Origin: an uncultured Propionibacterium sp.
GTDB lineage: Bacteria > Actinomycetota > Actinomycetes > Propionibacteriales > Propionibacteriaceae
NCBI GenBank assembly: GCA_937867175.1
Contig: CALMKG010000120.1
Span: forward strand, 1-34,903
Length of the DNA stretch: 34,903 bases
Reading direction: 5' to 3'
Positions 1 through 6,992 of the stretch are shown here, in pieces. Within the stretch, counting starts at the first letter, position 1; every line of letters begins with the position of its first letter. A model generated the notes under the pieces. It made no database searches, was not told the DNA's origin, and saw only the letters and a program-made list of their open reading frames with translations. Position numbers and translations under genes: made by a program.

Positions 1-1
1 C

Positions 2-27
2 TCGACCAAGGGCGGTCCCTTGGTCGA
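2..27 (-). terminator. Stem-loop terminator of tRNA-His
   Basis: A perfect 11-bp inverted repeat (arms 2-12 and 17-27, loop cggt) lies about 20 bases past the CCA end of the minus-strand tRNA-His. Any T-tract would fall outside the window, so only the stem is seen. Its position fits a transcription terminator for the tRNA. Confidence 0.7.
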
Positions 28-47
28 AAGTTCAAACCTGACCCATT

Positions 48-123
48 TGGGGTGGGTAACCGGACTTGAACCGGCGACCGCCTGGACCACAACCAGGAGC
101 TCTACCAACTGAGCTATACCCAC
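48..123 (-). tRNA. tRNA-His (anticodon GTG)
   Basis: On the minus strand the cloverleaf is complete. The acceptor stem is GTGGGTA/TACCCAC (117-123 with 52-58), the anticodon loop TTGTGGT gives anticodon GTG, and the T-loop is TTCAAGT. The base before the acceptor stem (position 124) is G on the tRNA strand and faces C at the discriminator position (51). This is the extra G-1:C73 pair that identifies histidine tRNA. The 3' CCA is encoded (48-50). Confidence 0.95.
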
Positions 124-124
124 C

Positions 125-316
125 AAGATTCCCGAATCGGGATGTCGCCCGCGCGTGAGCGGACAGCTTGACCAGTTTAGCGTCCAGCCGCCGGGTTGCG
201 AAATCGGCCGTGCCGCAGGTGGTCTCCGCGTCATCGGTCGACTGCTCCAGAGCATTGCAGGGAATAACCCAGCCTCCAGAGTCATTGAAGCATCAACAAC
301 TGTGAGAGGAAATGCC
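125..316. other. Intergenic region tRNA-His to nitroreductase
   Basis: No gene is supported here. A 13-bp palindrome (TCCCGA-a-TCGGGA, 130-142) lies just upstream of the tRNA-His gene and could be an operator, but nothing else supports that. An in-frame extension of the nitroreductase frame back to an ATG at 155 exists. It lacks family similarity, and the ribosome binding site at 303-309 argues for the later start. Confidence 0.4.
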
Positions 317-898
317 GTGACTCTGCCCACCTTGACCGACGTCCGCAACCGGACCGACGTAGCCATCGCCCCGCTGCTCGCCGAGCGCTGGAGCCCACGC
401 GGCTTCGACGCCGACCACCAGATCGATCGCGATGACCTGCTCAGCATCGTCGAGGCGGCCCGTTGGGCGCCGTCCGCCGGCAACACCCAACCGTGGGCCT
501 TCATTGCGGCCCGCCGCGGCACCGCCGAGTTCGACAGCATCGTCACGGCCCTTGCCGGGTTCAACCAGGCGTGGACGCCTGCTGCGTCCGCCCTGATCGT
601 CTTCGCCGCCGTGCCGGAGCGGGCCGGCAAGATGGCGGCGTGGGTCGACTACGACCTCGGCCAGGCAGCCGCGCACGCCACCATGCAGGTCGAGTACCTG
701 GGCCTGCGCGCCCATCAGATGGGCGGGTTCAAGCCGGACGCCATCCGCGAGGCGTTCAATCTGCCTGCGGGCGTCGTCCCGAAGACCGTGATGGCCGTCG
801 GCCAGTTCGACACCTCCGCCGACGTCGCCCCGGAGATCCGCCAGCGCGATACCGCCGAGCGTGGCCGTCTGCCGCTCACCGACCTGCTGATCCGCTGA
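317..898 (+). CDS. Nitroreductase family protein (FMN-dependent)
   Basis: A 193-residue protein of the nitroreductase (FMN oxidoreductase) fold; members reduce nitro groups, quinones or flavins with NAD(P)H. The N-terminal block SPRGFD, then DLLSIVEAARWAPSAGNTQP, is the classic FMN-phosphate binding start of the family, where RWAPSAGNTQPW is diagnostic. The middle part (YDLGQAAAHATMQVEYLGL) matches the usual helix, and AVGQFD near the end matches the usual (A)xGY/F strand. I chose GTG at 317 because GAGAGGA (303-309) sits at good spacing and homology begins there. The last 23 bases overlap the convergent siderophore ATPase gene. The exact substrate cannot be told; length is normal for the family. 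Confidence 0.85.
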   Translation: MTLPTLTDVRNRTDVAIAPLLAERWSPRGFDADHQIDRDDLLSIVEAARWAPSAGNTQPWAFIAARRGTAEFDSIVTALAGFNQAWTPAASALIVFAAVPERAGKMAAWVDYDLGQAAAHATMQVEYLGLRAHQMGGFKPDAIREAFNLPAGVVPKTVMAVGQFDTSADVAPEIRQRDTAERGRLPLTDLLIR

Positions 899-1742
899 GC
901 GTGACCCTGACTCGCGGCTGCTCGCAACAACAAGGCAGCTGTGAGCAGTCCAACCCGGGCGGGCAAGCCTTGCCCAGGCAGTACAGCGCGGTGGGGGAGC
1001 CGGCCACGTCCATCACCTGCACCGGCGTCCCGAAGACACCGGTCAGCAGCCGGCCGTCCATCAGTTCCCGGACCGGCCCGTGGGCGACGATCTGTCCGTC
1101 GGCCATCGCCAGTAGCTGGTCGGAGTAGGCGGCGGCGAAGTTCAGGTCGTGCATCACCATGACCACGGTGCGTCCAAGTTCGTCGGCGGCGCGGCGCAAC
1201 TGCTGCATCATCTGCACCGAGTGCCGCATATCCAGGTTGTTCAGTGGCTCATCCAGCAGGATGTAGTCGGCATCTTGCGCCAGCACCATCGCGATGAACA
1301 CCCGCTGCCGCTGCCCACCCGACAGCTGGTCGATGAACCGGTCTGCGAGGTCGTCCAGATTGACGAAAGTCATCGCCTGGTCGACGGCCGCCCGGTCGCC
1401 CCGGGTGAGCCGGCCCCGGCTGTGCGGGAAGCGTCCCATTGCCACCAGTTCGCGGACGCGCAGCCGCGCGGTGGTGTGGTTGTCCTGCCGCAGGATCGCC
1501 AGCTTCTTGGCCAACGTAGCTGATGGTGTCCTGGCCACGTCCAGCCCGCCGACCTTCACCGAGCCGGTGGTCGGCGCCAACAGCCGGCCGATGATGGTGA
1601 GCAGCGTCGACTTGCCGGCCCCGTTGGCGCCGATGATGGACGTGATGCCGCCCGCCTCGATCTCGCCGCTGACGCCTTGGTTGGGGCCTCCGAGTACGGT
1701 CTTGGCCTGATAGGTCTTGGTCAGGTTCTCGAAGGTGATCAC
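876..1742 (-). CDS. Iron-siderophore ABC transporter, ATP-binding protein
   Basis: A 288-residue FecE/YclP-type ATPase that powers import of a ferric siderophore through the two upstream permeases. Visible motifs are Walker A GANGAGKST (residues 38-46), signature LSGGQ (140-144), Walker B ILLDEP (161-166) and the switch histidine H198 in VMVMHD. The start is GTG at 1742, overlapping the permease stop as GTGA, so the two are translationally coupled. It is the last gene of the four-gene operon. The family usually ends near residue 255. Here an extra tail of about 33 residues holds six cysteines (255, 260, 266, 271, 272, 273), which is unusual. Its 3' end overlaps the convergent nitroreductase gene by 23 bases. 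Confidence 0.93.
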   Translation of the reverse strand: MITFENLTKTYQAKTVLGGPNQGVSGEIEAGGITSIIGANGAGKSTLLTIIGRLLAPTTGSVKVGGLDVARTPSATLAKKLAILRQDNHTTARLRVRELVAMGRFPHSRGRLTRGDRAAVDQAMTFVNLDDLADRFIDQLSGGQRQRVFIAMVLAQDADYILLDEPLNNLDMRHSVQMMQQLRRAADELGRTVVMVMHDLNFAAAYSDQLLAMADGQIVAHGPVRELMDGRLLTGVFGTPVQVMDVAGSPTALYCLGKACPPGLDCSQLPCCCEQPRVRVTLSGSAGR

Positions 1743-2755
1743 AGTTTTCTGTTTCCGATCAGGATTGCCAGGAAGACGATGCCGCCCACGAACTCGAGGA
1801 TCACGGTCAGGAAACCGGACGCGTAGAACAGGTGCTGCAGCACGAATTGGCCGCCGGCCAGCCCGATCACCCCGAGCAGGAAAGCCATCGGCAGCACCTG
1901 CGCGTGCTGATGGCTGCCGGCCAGTTGGTAGGCGAGGGTGGCGACCAGGAAGCCGAAGAAGGTCATCGGCCCGACCAGCGCGGTGCTGAACGAGACCAGC
2001 AACGCCACCAGTGCCAGCATGATGGTCAGCTCGCGGCGATGGTCGATGCCGATACTGGTGGCGAGTTCACGTCCCAACAGCAGCCCGTCGAGTACATGCC
2101 GGCGCCGCCAGACCACCACACCCACCGCCGCGCAGACCGCGAACGCCAGCGGCAGCTGAGCGGCGTCCACCGAAGTGAGACGGCCGAAGAGTGCCAGCGA
2201 GAGCAGGTCGTAGTCGGTGGGATGCAGCAGTCGTTCGAGGAATGTCGAAACCGTGTTGAACGCCATGCCGAGCACCACTCCGACCAGCAGTGTCACGTAC
2301 AACCCGCCGGCGAGGCGGACGAACAGCCAGCGGTAGAGCAGCGTCGCGAAGCCGACCATCACTAGCGTCTGGACGACCAACCGCGGCGTGCCTTGCGTGT
2401 CGGCCAGCACCTGGCCACCAAACAGCGCCACCAGCACGGTCTGCATCAAGACGAATAGCGAGTCGAAGCCCATCACCGACGGGCTGAGGATGCGATTGGC
2501 GGTCACCGTGTGGAAGATGACGGTGGCGACGGCCTGGGCGAAAGCCGCCACCAGCATCGCGCCTGCCGTGGCGCCACGCAGCTGCATGGCGAACTCGAAG
2601 TTGCCGCGGATGTTCCAGCCCAGGTAGCCGGCCATCGTGACCACCGCGAGCAGTGCCGCGATGGCTATCCGCCCAGACGGTGCGAGCACACGCCGGCCGG
2701 TGCGCGTCCTGATCTCCCGGTGAACCCTTGGCCGCTCAAGCACTGATGCGCTCAC
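1739..2755 (-). CDS. Iron-siderophore ABC transporter permease (FecCD family)
   Basis: A 338-residue polytopic permease of the FecCD/BtuC family, second of two in the operon; the two would form the membrane channel for the ferric siderophore. After a short basic N-terminus the hydrophobic segments run through the whole protein. The stretches NRILSPSVMGFDSLFVLMQT and GPMTFFGFLVATLAYQLAGS are characteristic of the YclO-like branch; the second holds the conserved loop that contacts the ATPase. The ATG start at 2755 lies 20 bases inside the upstream permease gene, and the stop overlaps the ATPase start by four bases, so all three are coupled. No defect is seen. Confidence 0.92.
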   Translation of the reverse strand: MSASVLERPRVHREIRTRTGRRVLAPSGRIAIAALLAVVTMAGYLGWNIRGNFEFAMQLRGATAGAMLVAAFAQAVATVIFHTVTANRILSPSVMGFDSLFVLMQTVLVALFGGQVLADTQGTPRLVVQTLVMVGFATLLYRWLFVRLAGGLYVTLLVGVVLGMAFNTVSTFLERLLHPTDYDLLSLALFGRLTSVDAAQLPLAFAVCAAVGVVVWRRRHVLDGLLLGRELATSIGIDHRRELTIMLALVALLVSFSTALVGPMTFFGFLVATLAYQLAGSHQHAQVLPMAFLLGVIGLAGGQFVLQHLFYASGFLTVILEFVGGIVFLAILIGNRKL

Positions 2756-3710
2756 GCTGACTCACCACCATTACGATGAACCCGGCACCGCCGATGACAC
2801 CCATCACCACGGACGCTGGGATCTCCATCGGGGCGACCACCACGCGTCCGATCAGGTCGCAGACCAGCAGCAGCCCGGCGCCCACGATCGCGACCAACGG
2901 CAGGTTCGCGCGCAGGTCGTCGCCGCGCAGCATCGAGACCAGGTTCGGCACGATCAGCCCGAGGAAGGGGATGAACCCGACGACCACCGAGGTGATGCCG
3001 GTGGACAGCGCCACCAGCGTGGTGCCCAGCAGTACGGTGCGGTTGTAGTCGAGGCCGACGTTGGTCGCAACCTCGCGTCCCATGCCGGCGACGCTGAACC
3101 GGTCGGCGGCGATCCAGGTGATCACCGCGACACCCAGCACCGCCCACAATGGTTCGTAGAAGCCGCGCACGATGGACGAGAAGCCGCCCGATCGCCACGC
3201 CGACATCGCCTGCAGCAGGTTGAAGCGGCCGGCCAGGAACGTGGCCAGCGCACCGACGACCGCACCCAGCATGATGCCGACCAGCGGGACGATCACCGAG
3301 CCGGTGACGCCGACCCGTCGCAGGACGGCCAGGAAGACCATCGTGCCTGCGAACGCGAATAGGCTTGCCACGGCCATCTTCGCCAGCGGTGGGGCGTCCG
3401 GCGCCACGAGCAGCATGGCCAGCACCCCCAGGCCGGCCCACTCGCTGGTGCCGGCGGTGGTCGGTTCGACGAACTTGTTCTGGGTGATCATCTGCATGAT
3501 CACCCCGCTGATCGTCATCGCCATGGCGGCGAAGATCAACGCCAACGTCCGCGGCACCCGCGAGATCCACCAGACCTCGGCCTGTGCCGGGTCCGACAGC
3601 ACGCCCCAAGGTGTCAGGTCGTAGCCGCCGACGAACAGGGACGCCAGCACCAGCCCGCCCAGCGCTACCGCTGTGGCGGGCCAGACTGCTGCCGGCAGGG
3701 CAGATTTCAC
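2736..3710 (-). CDS. Iron-siderophore ABC transporter permease (FecCD family)
   Basis: A 324-residue FecCD-family permease (YclN-like), partner of the next permease. The family stretch VPRTLALIFAAMAMTISGVI, followed by a residue run ending in KFVEPTTAG, is the signature region of the first half. GFIPFLGLIVPNLVSMLRGD is the coupling loop to the ATPase. I chose GTG at 3710 because it overlaps the stop of the binding-protein gene as GTGA; the open frame extends upstream only into out-of-frame translation of that gene. Many transmembrane helices are evident. It follows directly in an operon with the lipoprotein gene. Confidence 0.92.
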   Translation of the reverse strand: MKSALPAAVWPATAVALGGLVLASLFVGGYDLTPWGVLSDPAQAEVWWISRVPRTLALIFAAMAMTISGVIMQMITQNKFVEPTTAGTSEWAGLGVLAMLLVAPDAPPLAKMAVASLFAFAGTMVFLAVLRRVGVTGSVIVPLVGIMLGAVVGALATFLAGRFNLLQAMSAWRSGGFSSIVRGFYEPLWAVLGVAVITWIAADRFSVAGMGREVATNVGLDYNRTVLLGTTLVALSTGITSVVVGFIPFLGLIVPNLVSMLRGDDLRANLPLVAIVGAGLLLVCDLIGRVVVAPMEIPASVVMGVIGGAGFIVMVVSQRERISA

Positions 3711-4663
3711 GCAGCGCCTCGCAGTGCGGCCGCCAACTGCTGGTAGAAGGCGGTGTAGGCGCTGATGCCCTCGGTGACGTAGAAGCCGTTGTCCAGGTAG
3801 AGCACCTGGGCCTTGGTGGCGAAGGTGGTGGTGCGCCACAACTCCTGGGCTTCGATGGTGGCTCTGGCCGGGCTGCCGCCGTTGCCGACTGCGGCGTCGC
3901 GGTCGAGGACGAAGACCCAGTCGGGGTTGGCCTGGGCGACGGTCTCGGGTGCCAGCCCCGAGTCGTTGTGCACCGAGTCCGAACCACCCCGGTTGGACGC
4001 GAAGACGTCGGTCATCTGGAGGGGCTCGATCAACGGCGCCATCCGGCCGGCCCCGTTGTCGATCTTGCCGCCGTTGTGGTTCGCCAGGAAGACGGTCTGC
4101 CCGTTGGTAAGGGCGGACGCCTCGGCGGCGGCGTCGTCCAGTTCGGCGTTCAGGCGCTCGGCCGCGGACTGCGCTCCGAAGACCTCGCCGAGCACCGTGG
4201 TCTGGTGCTTCAGCCCGTCAAGGTAGCCGGTGGCCTCGACATTGGGGGCCAGATCCAGCACCGGCGCGATGGACGACAGGGTCTGGGTGTATTCGGCGAA
4301 CCGCTTCCCGCCGATGATCAGGTCTGGATTCGCGGCGTTGATCTCCTCGAGCCGCGGCTCGCGGTGGGTACCCACATCGATGATCTCGGGATCATCGGCC
4401 CACGCTGCCAGCGAATCGGGCAGCAGTTGCTTCGGGACCGCGACCGGGGTGACGCCGAATTCCAGCAGCGTCTCGAAGGACGTGTTGTCGAGGGCGACCA
4501 CCCGTTGCGGGTTGACCGGGACGCTCAGTTCGCCGGTATTGGTCTGGACGGTGATGGTATCGGCGGGCTCGGACGCCGGGACGGCGCTGCCGGATGACCC
4601 GCAGGCAGCGAAGGTCAGTCCGACACAGACCGCCACGGCGAGAGCGCGGAGATGGCGCAGCAT
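3707..4663 (-). CDS. Siderophore-binding lipoprotein (ABC transporter SBP)
   Basis: A 318-residue periplasmic-binding-fold lipoprotein that captures the ferric siderophore and hands it to the permeases. The N-terminus has a basic start, a hydrophobic core and the lipobox FAAC, with Cys21 as the lipid anchor. After that come the family features NPQRVVALDNTSFETLLEFG and NPDLIIGGKRFAEYTQTLS, typical of the FhuD/YclQ/CeuE-type (TroA-like) fold with a long backbone helix. I chose ATG at 4663 because GAAGGGAA (complement of 4671-4678) sits seven bases upstream; an in-frame TTG at 4669 is the alternative. It is the first gene of the four-gene operon and lies behind an iron-box promoter. The catecholate-type ligand is an inference from the YclQ-like look. 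Confidence 0.92.
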   Translation of the reverse strand: MLRHLRALAVAVCVGLTFAACGSSGSAVPASEPADTITVQTNTGELSVPVNPQRVVALDNTSFETLLEFGVTPVAVPKQLLPDSLAAWADDPEIIDVGTHREPRLEEINAANPDLIIGGKRFAEYTQTLSSIAPVLDLAPNVEATGYLDGLKHQTTVLGEVFGAQSAAERLNAELDDAAAEASALTNGQTVFLANHNGGKIDNGAGRMAPLIEPLQMTDVFASNRGGSDSVHNDSGLAPETVAQANPDWVFVLDRDAAVGNGGSPARATIEAQELWRTTTFATKAQVLYLDNGFYVTEGISAYTAFYQQLAAALRGAA

Positions 4664-4714
4664 GCTCAAGTTCCCTTCAATGGGTGCCGGCTGAACTGGT
4701 CGGCCGGCGTGGTG

Positions 4715-4768
4715 ACTTAGGGCATCCTAAGTAAGGCTCACCTTAGTTTCCTGAGTTTGGCAACGCAA
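4715..4768 (-). promoter_or_regulatory. Iron-regulated promoter with DtxR/IdeR-type boxes
   Basis: On the minus strand, -35 TTGCGT (4763-4768) and -10 TAAGGT (4740-4745) are 17 bases apart. A 19-bp site at 4727-4745 matches the DtxR/IdeR consensus TTAGGTTAGGCTAACCTAA at 14 of 19 positions by my count and covers the -10. Next to it, 4715-4732 is a perfect 7+7 bp inverted repeat (ACTTAGG-gcat-CCTAAGT) sharing the same half-site. Iron-loaded DtxR/IdeR would block transcription of the siderophore operon. The promoter elements are less sure than the box. Confidence 0.75.
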
Positions 4769-4804
4769 CCGTTGGCTAAATAGTGGACCCGCACCGTGAG
4801 CAGG

Positions 4805-4810
4805 TAGATT
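4805..4810 (+). promoter_or_regulatory. -10 element, leaderless promoter of the phosphatase gene
   Basis: TAGATT ends seven bases before GTG 4818, so the transcript would begin at or next to the start codon. This decides the start among three nearby GTGs (4812, 4816, 4818). The -35 is not clear. Confidence 0.55.
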
Positions 4811-4817
4811 CGTGGGT

Positions 4818-5438
4818 GTGCAGAGTCCCCCCACATCAACGATCTTCGGCTTCATCCGGCACGGCCAGACCGACTGGAATACGGTCGACCGCTTCCAAGG
4901 GTCATCCGACACGCCTTTGAACGCTCTTGGACGCGCCCAAGCCGCCGAGGCCGCCGACTATCTGCGTGACCAGCTCCCCTTCATTCGGTGGGCGGCGGCG
5001 CGGCATTCGCCATTGCGGCGGGCGGGGGAGACGGCGTCCATCATCGCGGCCTCGATCGGAGTCGCCGACCTGGCTCCGCTGCCATCGCTCAGCGAGCGTG
5101 ACTGGGGCGCAGCCGAAGGCCAGACGTGGGCTGAGCTGACGCAACGCTGGCCCACGCTCGGCGTGGACAGTGAACAGGCCCGCAACCGGATCCCCGGGGC
5201 GGAACCGCTCGACCTGCTGAAGGCTCGCGGACGCTTCGCCTTGGAAACCACTGCGGTGCAGCACCCCAACCAGACGGTGCTGATGGTGAGCCACGGGACG
5301 CTGATGCGCTCAGCGCTGTCGCCGCTGCTCGGCTACGACATCGGGGAGGTGCCGAACGCCGGAGTGCTGGTGCTCAAGGCACGGCTCGAGGGCGACCGGT
5401 TGCACACCGAGTTGGTGGCGCGCAGCTTCGACGAGTAG
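4818..5438 (+). CDS. Histidine phosphatase family protein (PGM-like)
   Basis: A 206-residue protein of the histidine phosphatase (phosphoglycerate-mutase-like) superfamily. FGFIRHGQTDWN near the N-terminus is the RHG catalytic motif whose histidine is phosphorylated; RFQGSSDTPLNALGRAQA follows as in the family. The second catalytic histidine is in VSHGTLMRS near the C-terminus, and the arginine in SPLRRAGETA and the glutamate in LSERDWGAAEG are also in place, so it looks active. The substrate cannot be told; relatives act on sugar phosphates, adenosylcobalamin precursors or glucosyl-3-phosphoglycerate. The start is GTG 4818 (leaderless promoter), with in-frame GTG 4812 as the alternative. It diverges from the siderophore operon and converges on the uracil permease gene. 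Confidence 0.88.
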   Translation: MQSPPTSTIFGFIRHGQTDWNTVDRFQGSSDTPLNALGRAQAAEAADYLRDQLPFIRWAAARHSPLRRAGETASIIAASIGVADLAPLPSLSERDWGAAEGQTWAELTQRWPTLGVDSEQARNRIPGAEPLDLLKARGRFALETTAVQHPNQTVLMVSHGTLMRSALSPLLGYDIGEVPNAGVLVLKARLEGDRLHTELVARSFDE

Positions 5439-5470
5439 GTCAGGAGGCCCCGGGCCGACAGGCCAGGACG

Positions 5471-6958
5471 CTACTCGCCGCCGTCGGCCTCCGCCGCGGG
5501 ACGACGGTGCTTCTTCGGCTGCGAACCCACCGCGTCGATCTCATCGGTCTCGTAGGCTCCGGGCGCGTCCACGATGATCGTGGCACCCTCGGCGGCCGCC
5601 ACCATCTCACGCGGCGCGATGGCGCGGGCGACGTGGTACATCGCGATCGTGACGATGGTGCCCAGCGCGATGCCGCCCAGCGAGAAGTCGCCGAAGTTGA
5701 CGGTGACGTTGCCGACGCCGATGATGATGCCCGCCGCGATGGGAACCAAGTTGATCGGGTTGCCGAAGTCGACCTTGTTCTCCTTCCAGATCTTCGCGCC
5801 GAGCAGGCCGATCATGCCGTACAGCACCACGGTGATGCCGCCCAGCACGCCACCGGGCGTGGCCGAGATGACCGCCCCGAACTTGGGCGAGAACCCGAAA
5901 ACGATGGCCACGATCGAGGCCACCACGTAGGCGGCCGTCGAGTAGACCCGGGTGGAGGCCATCACGCCGATGTTCTCGGCGTAGGTGGTGGTGGGTCCGG
6001 CACCGACGAATGTCGAGATCATCGAGGTCAGGCCGTCAGCGCCGATCGCGCGTCCCATGTACGGGTCGAGGTCTTCGCCGGTCATCTCGGCGACCGCCTT
6101 GACGTGCCCGGTGTTCTCCGCGATGAGGGCGATGACAACCGGAATCGCTATCAGCGCGAAGCCGAGGTTGAAGTTGGGCAGGTGGAAGCCGACCACGTTG
6201 TCGGGGCTGCCGAACTGCCAGTTCGCGAGGTCGGTGACTGGCGGGAAGCCGATCCAGGCGGCCTGGTCCACTTTGCTCCAGTCGACCCGCAGTGCTTGGG
6301 TGACGGTGCCGTCGGCGGCCACCCGGCTGATCGGGCCGAGCACCACGTCGGCTAGCCAGCTGAGCACGTAGCCGATGATCAGCGACAGGAAGATCGCGAT
6401 GCGCCCGGCGAAGCCGCGCAGCCCCACCGACAGCAGGATCACGATGATCATCACGATGCTGGCGATCCACTGATCCTGAGGCCAATAGGTGGCCGCCACC
6501 ACGGGGGCCAGGTTGAAACCGATCAGCATGACGACAGCGCCGGTCACCACCGGAGGCAACGCCCGGTGGATGATGCCTGATCCCAGGTAGTGGATGACCA
6601 GCCCGGTTGCCACCAGCAGCACGCCGCACCAGAACATGGCGCCGGTGACGTGGTCAGGACGCCCGCCCTGGGCGTAGATCGCGGTCGCGACTCCGACGAA
6701 GGACGCCGAGCTGCCCAGGTAGCTGGGCACCCGATGTTTGACCAGGAAGAGGAAGATCAGGGTGGCGATGCCGCTCATCATGACCGCCAGCTGCGGGTTG
6801 AGCCCCATCAGCAGCGGGAAGACGAAGGTGGCGCCGAACATGGCCACCACATGTTGGGCGCCGAGCCCGATCGTCTTGCCCCAACTCAGTCGCTCAGTGG
6901 GTGCCACGACGGCCCCCGGTGCGAGTATCCCGTTGTTGTGCAGCTTCCAAAGCGCCAT
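5471..6958 (-). CDS. uraA: Uracil/xanthine permease (NCS2 family), UraA-like
   Basis: A 495-residue nucleobase:cation symporter of the NCS2 family, most like uracil permeases; it imports uracil with protons for salvage to UMP. LGAQHVVAMFGATFVFPLLM is the first-helix signature, AENTGHVKAVAEMTG carries the substrate-binding glutamate region, and GAGPTTTYAENIGVMA is the conserved helix-10 block. About 14 hydrophobic segments are visible. The last 45 residues form a charged cytoplasmic tail ending in KKHRRPAAEADGGE, longer than in E. coli UraA. The start is ATG 6958 with GAAAGGGA upstream. It has its own -10 (6981-6986) right behind the mannosyltransferase stop, so it may be transcribed alone as well as by readthrough. 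Confidence 0.9.
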   Translation of the reverse strand: MALWKLHNNGILAPGAVVAPTERLSWGKTIGLGAQHVVAMFGATFVFPLLMGLNPQLAVMMSGIATLIFLFLVKHRVPSYLGSSASFVGVATAIYAQGGRPDHVTGAMFWCGVLLVATGLVIHYLGSGIIHRALPPVVTGAVVMLIGFNLAPVVAATYWPQDQWIASIVMIIVILLSVGLRGFAGRIAIFLSLIIGYVLSWLADVVLGPISRVAADGTVTQALRVDWSKVDQAAWIGFPPVTDLANWQFGSPDNVVGFHLPNFNLGFALIAIPVVIALIAENTGHVKAVAEMTGEDLDPYMGRAIGADGLTSMISTFVGAGPTTTYAENIGVMASTRVYSTAAYVVASIVAIVFGFSPKFGAVISATPGGVLGGITVVLYGMIGLLGAKIWKENKVDFGNPINLVPIAAGIIIGVGNVTVNFGDFSLGGIALGTIVTIAMYHVARAIAPREMVAAAEGATIIVDAPGAYETDEIDAVGSQPKKHRRPAAEADGGE

Positions 6959-6980
6959 GTATGTCCCTTTCCAGCAGGGC

Positions 6981-6986
6981 AGTCTA
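6981..6986 (-). promoter_or_regulatory. -10 element of the uracil permease gene
   Basis: TAGACT on the minus strand lies 22 bases before the ATG. This leaves a short leader of about 15 bases that carries the ribosome binding site. No clear -35 is seen. Confidence 0.4.
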
Positions 6987-6992
6987 GGACGC

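Noticed and set aside
155-316. N-terminal extension of the nitroreductase from ATG 155
   Set aside because: No ribosome site precedes it and the added residues have no family similarity, while GTG 317 has a good site.
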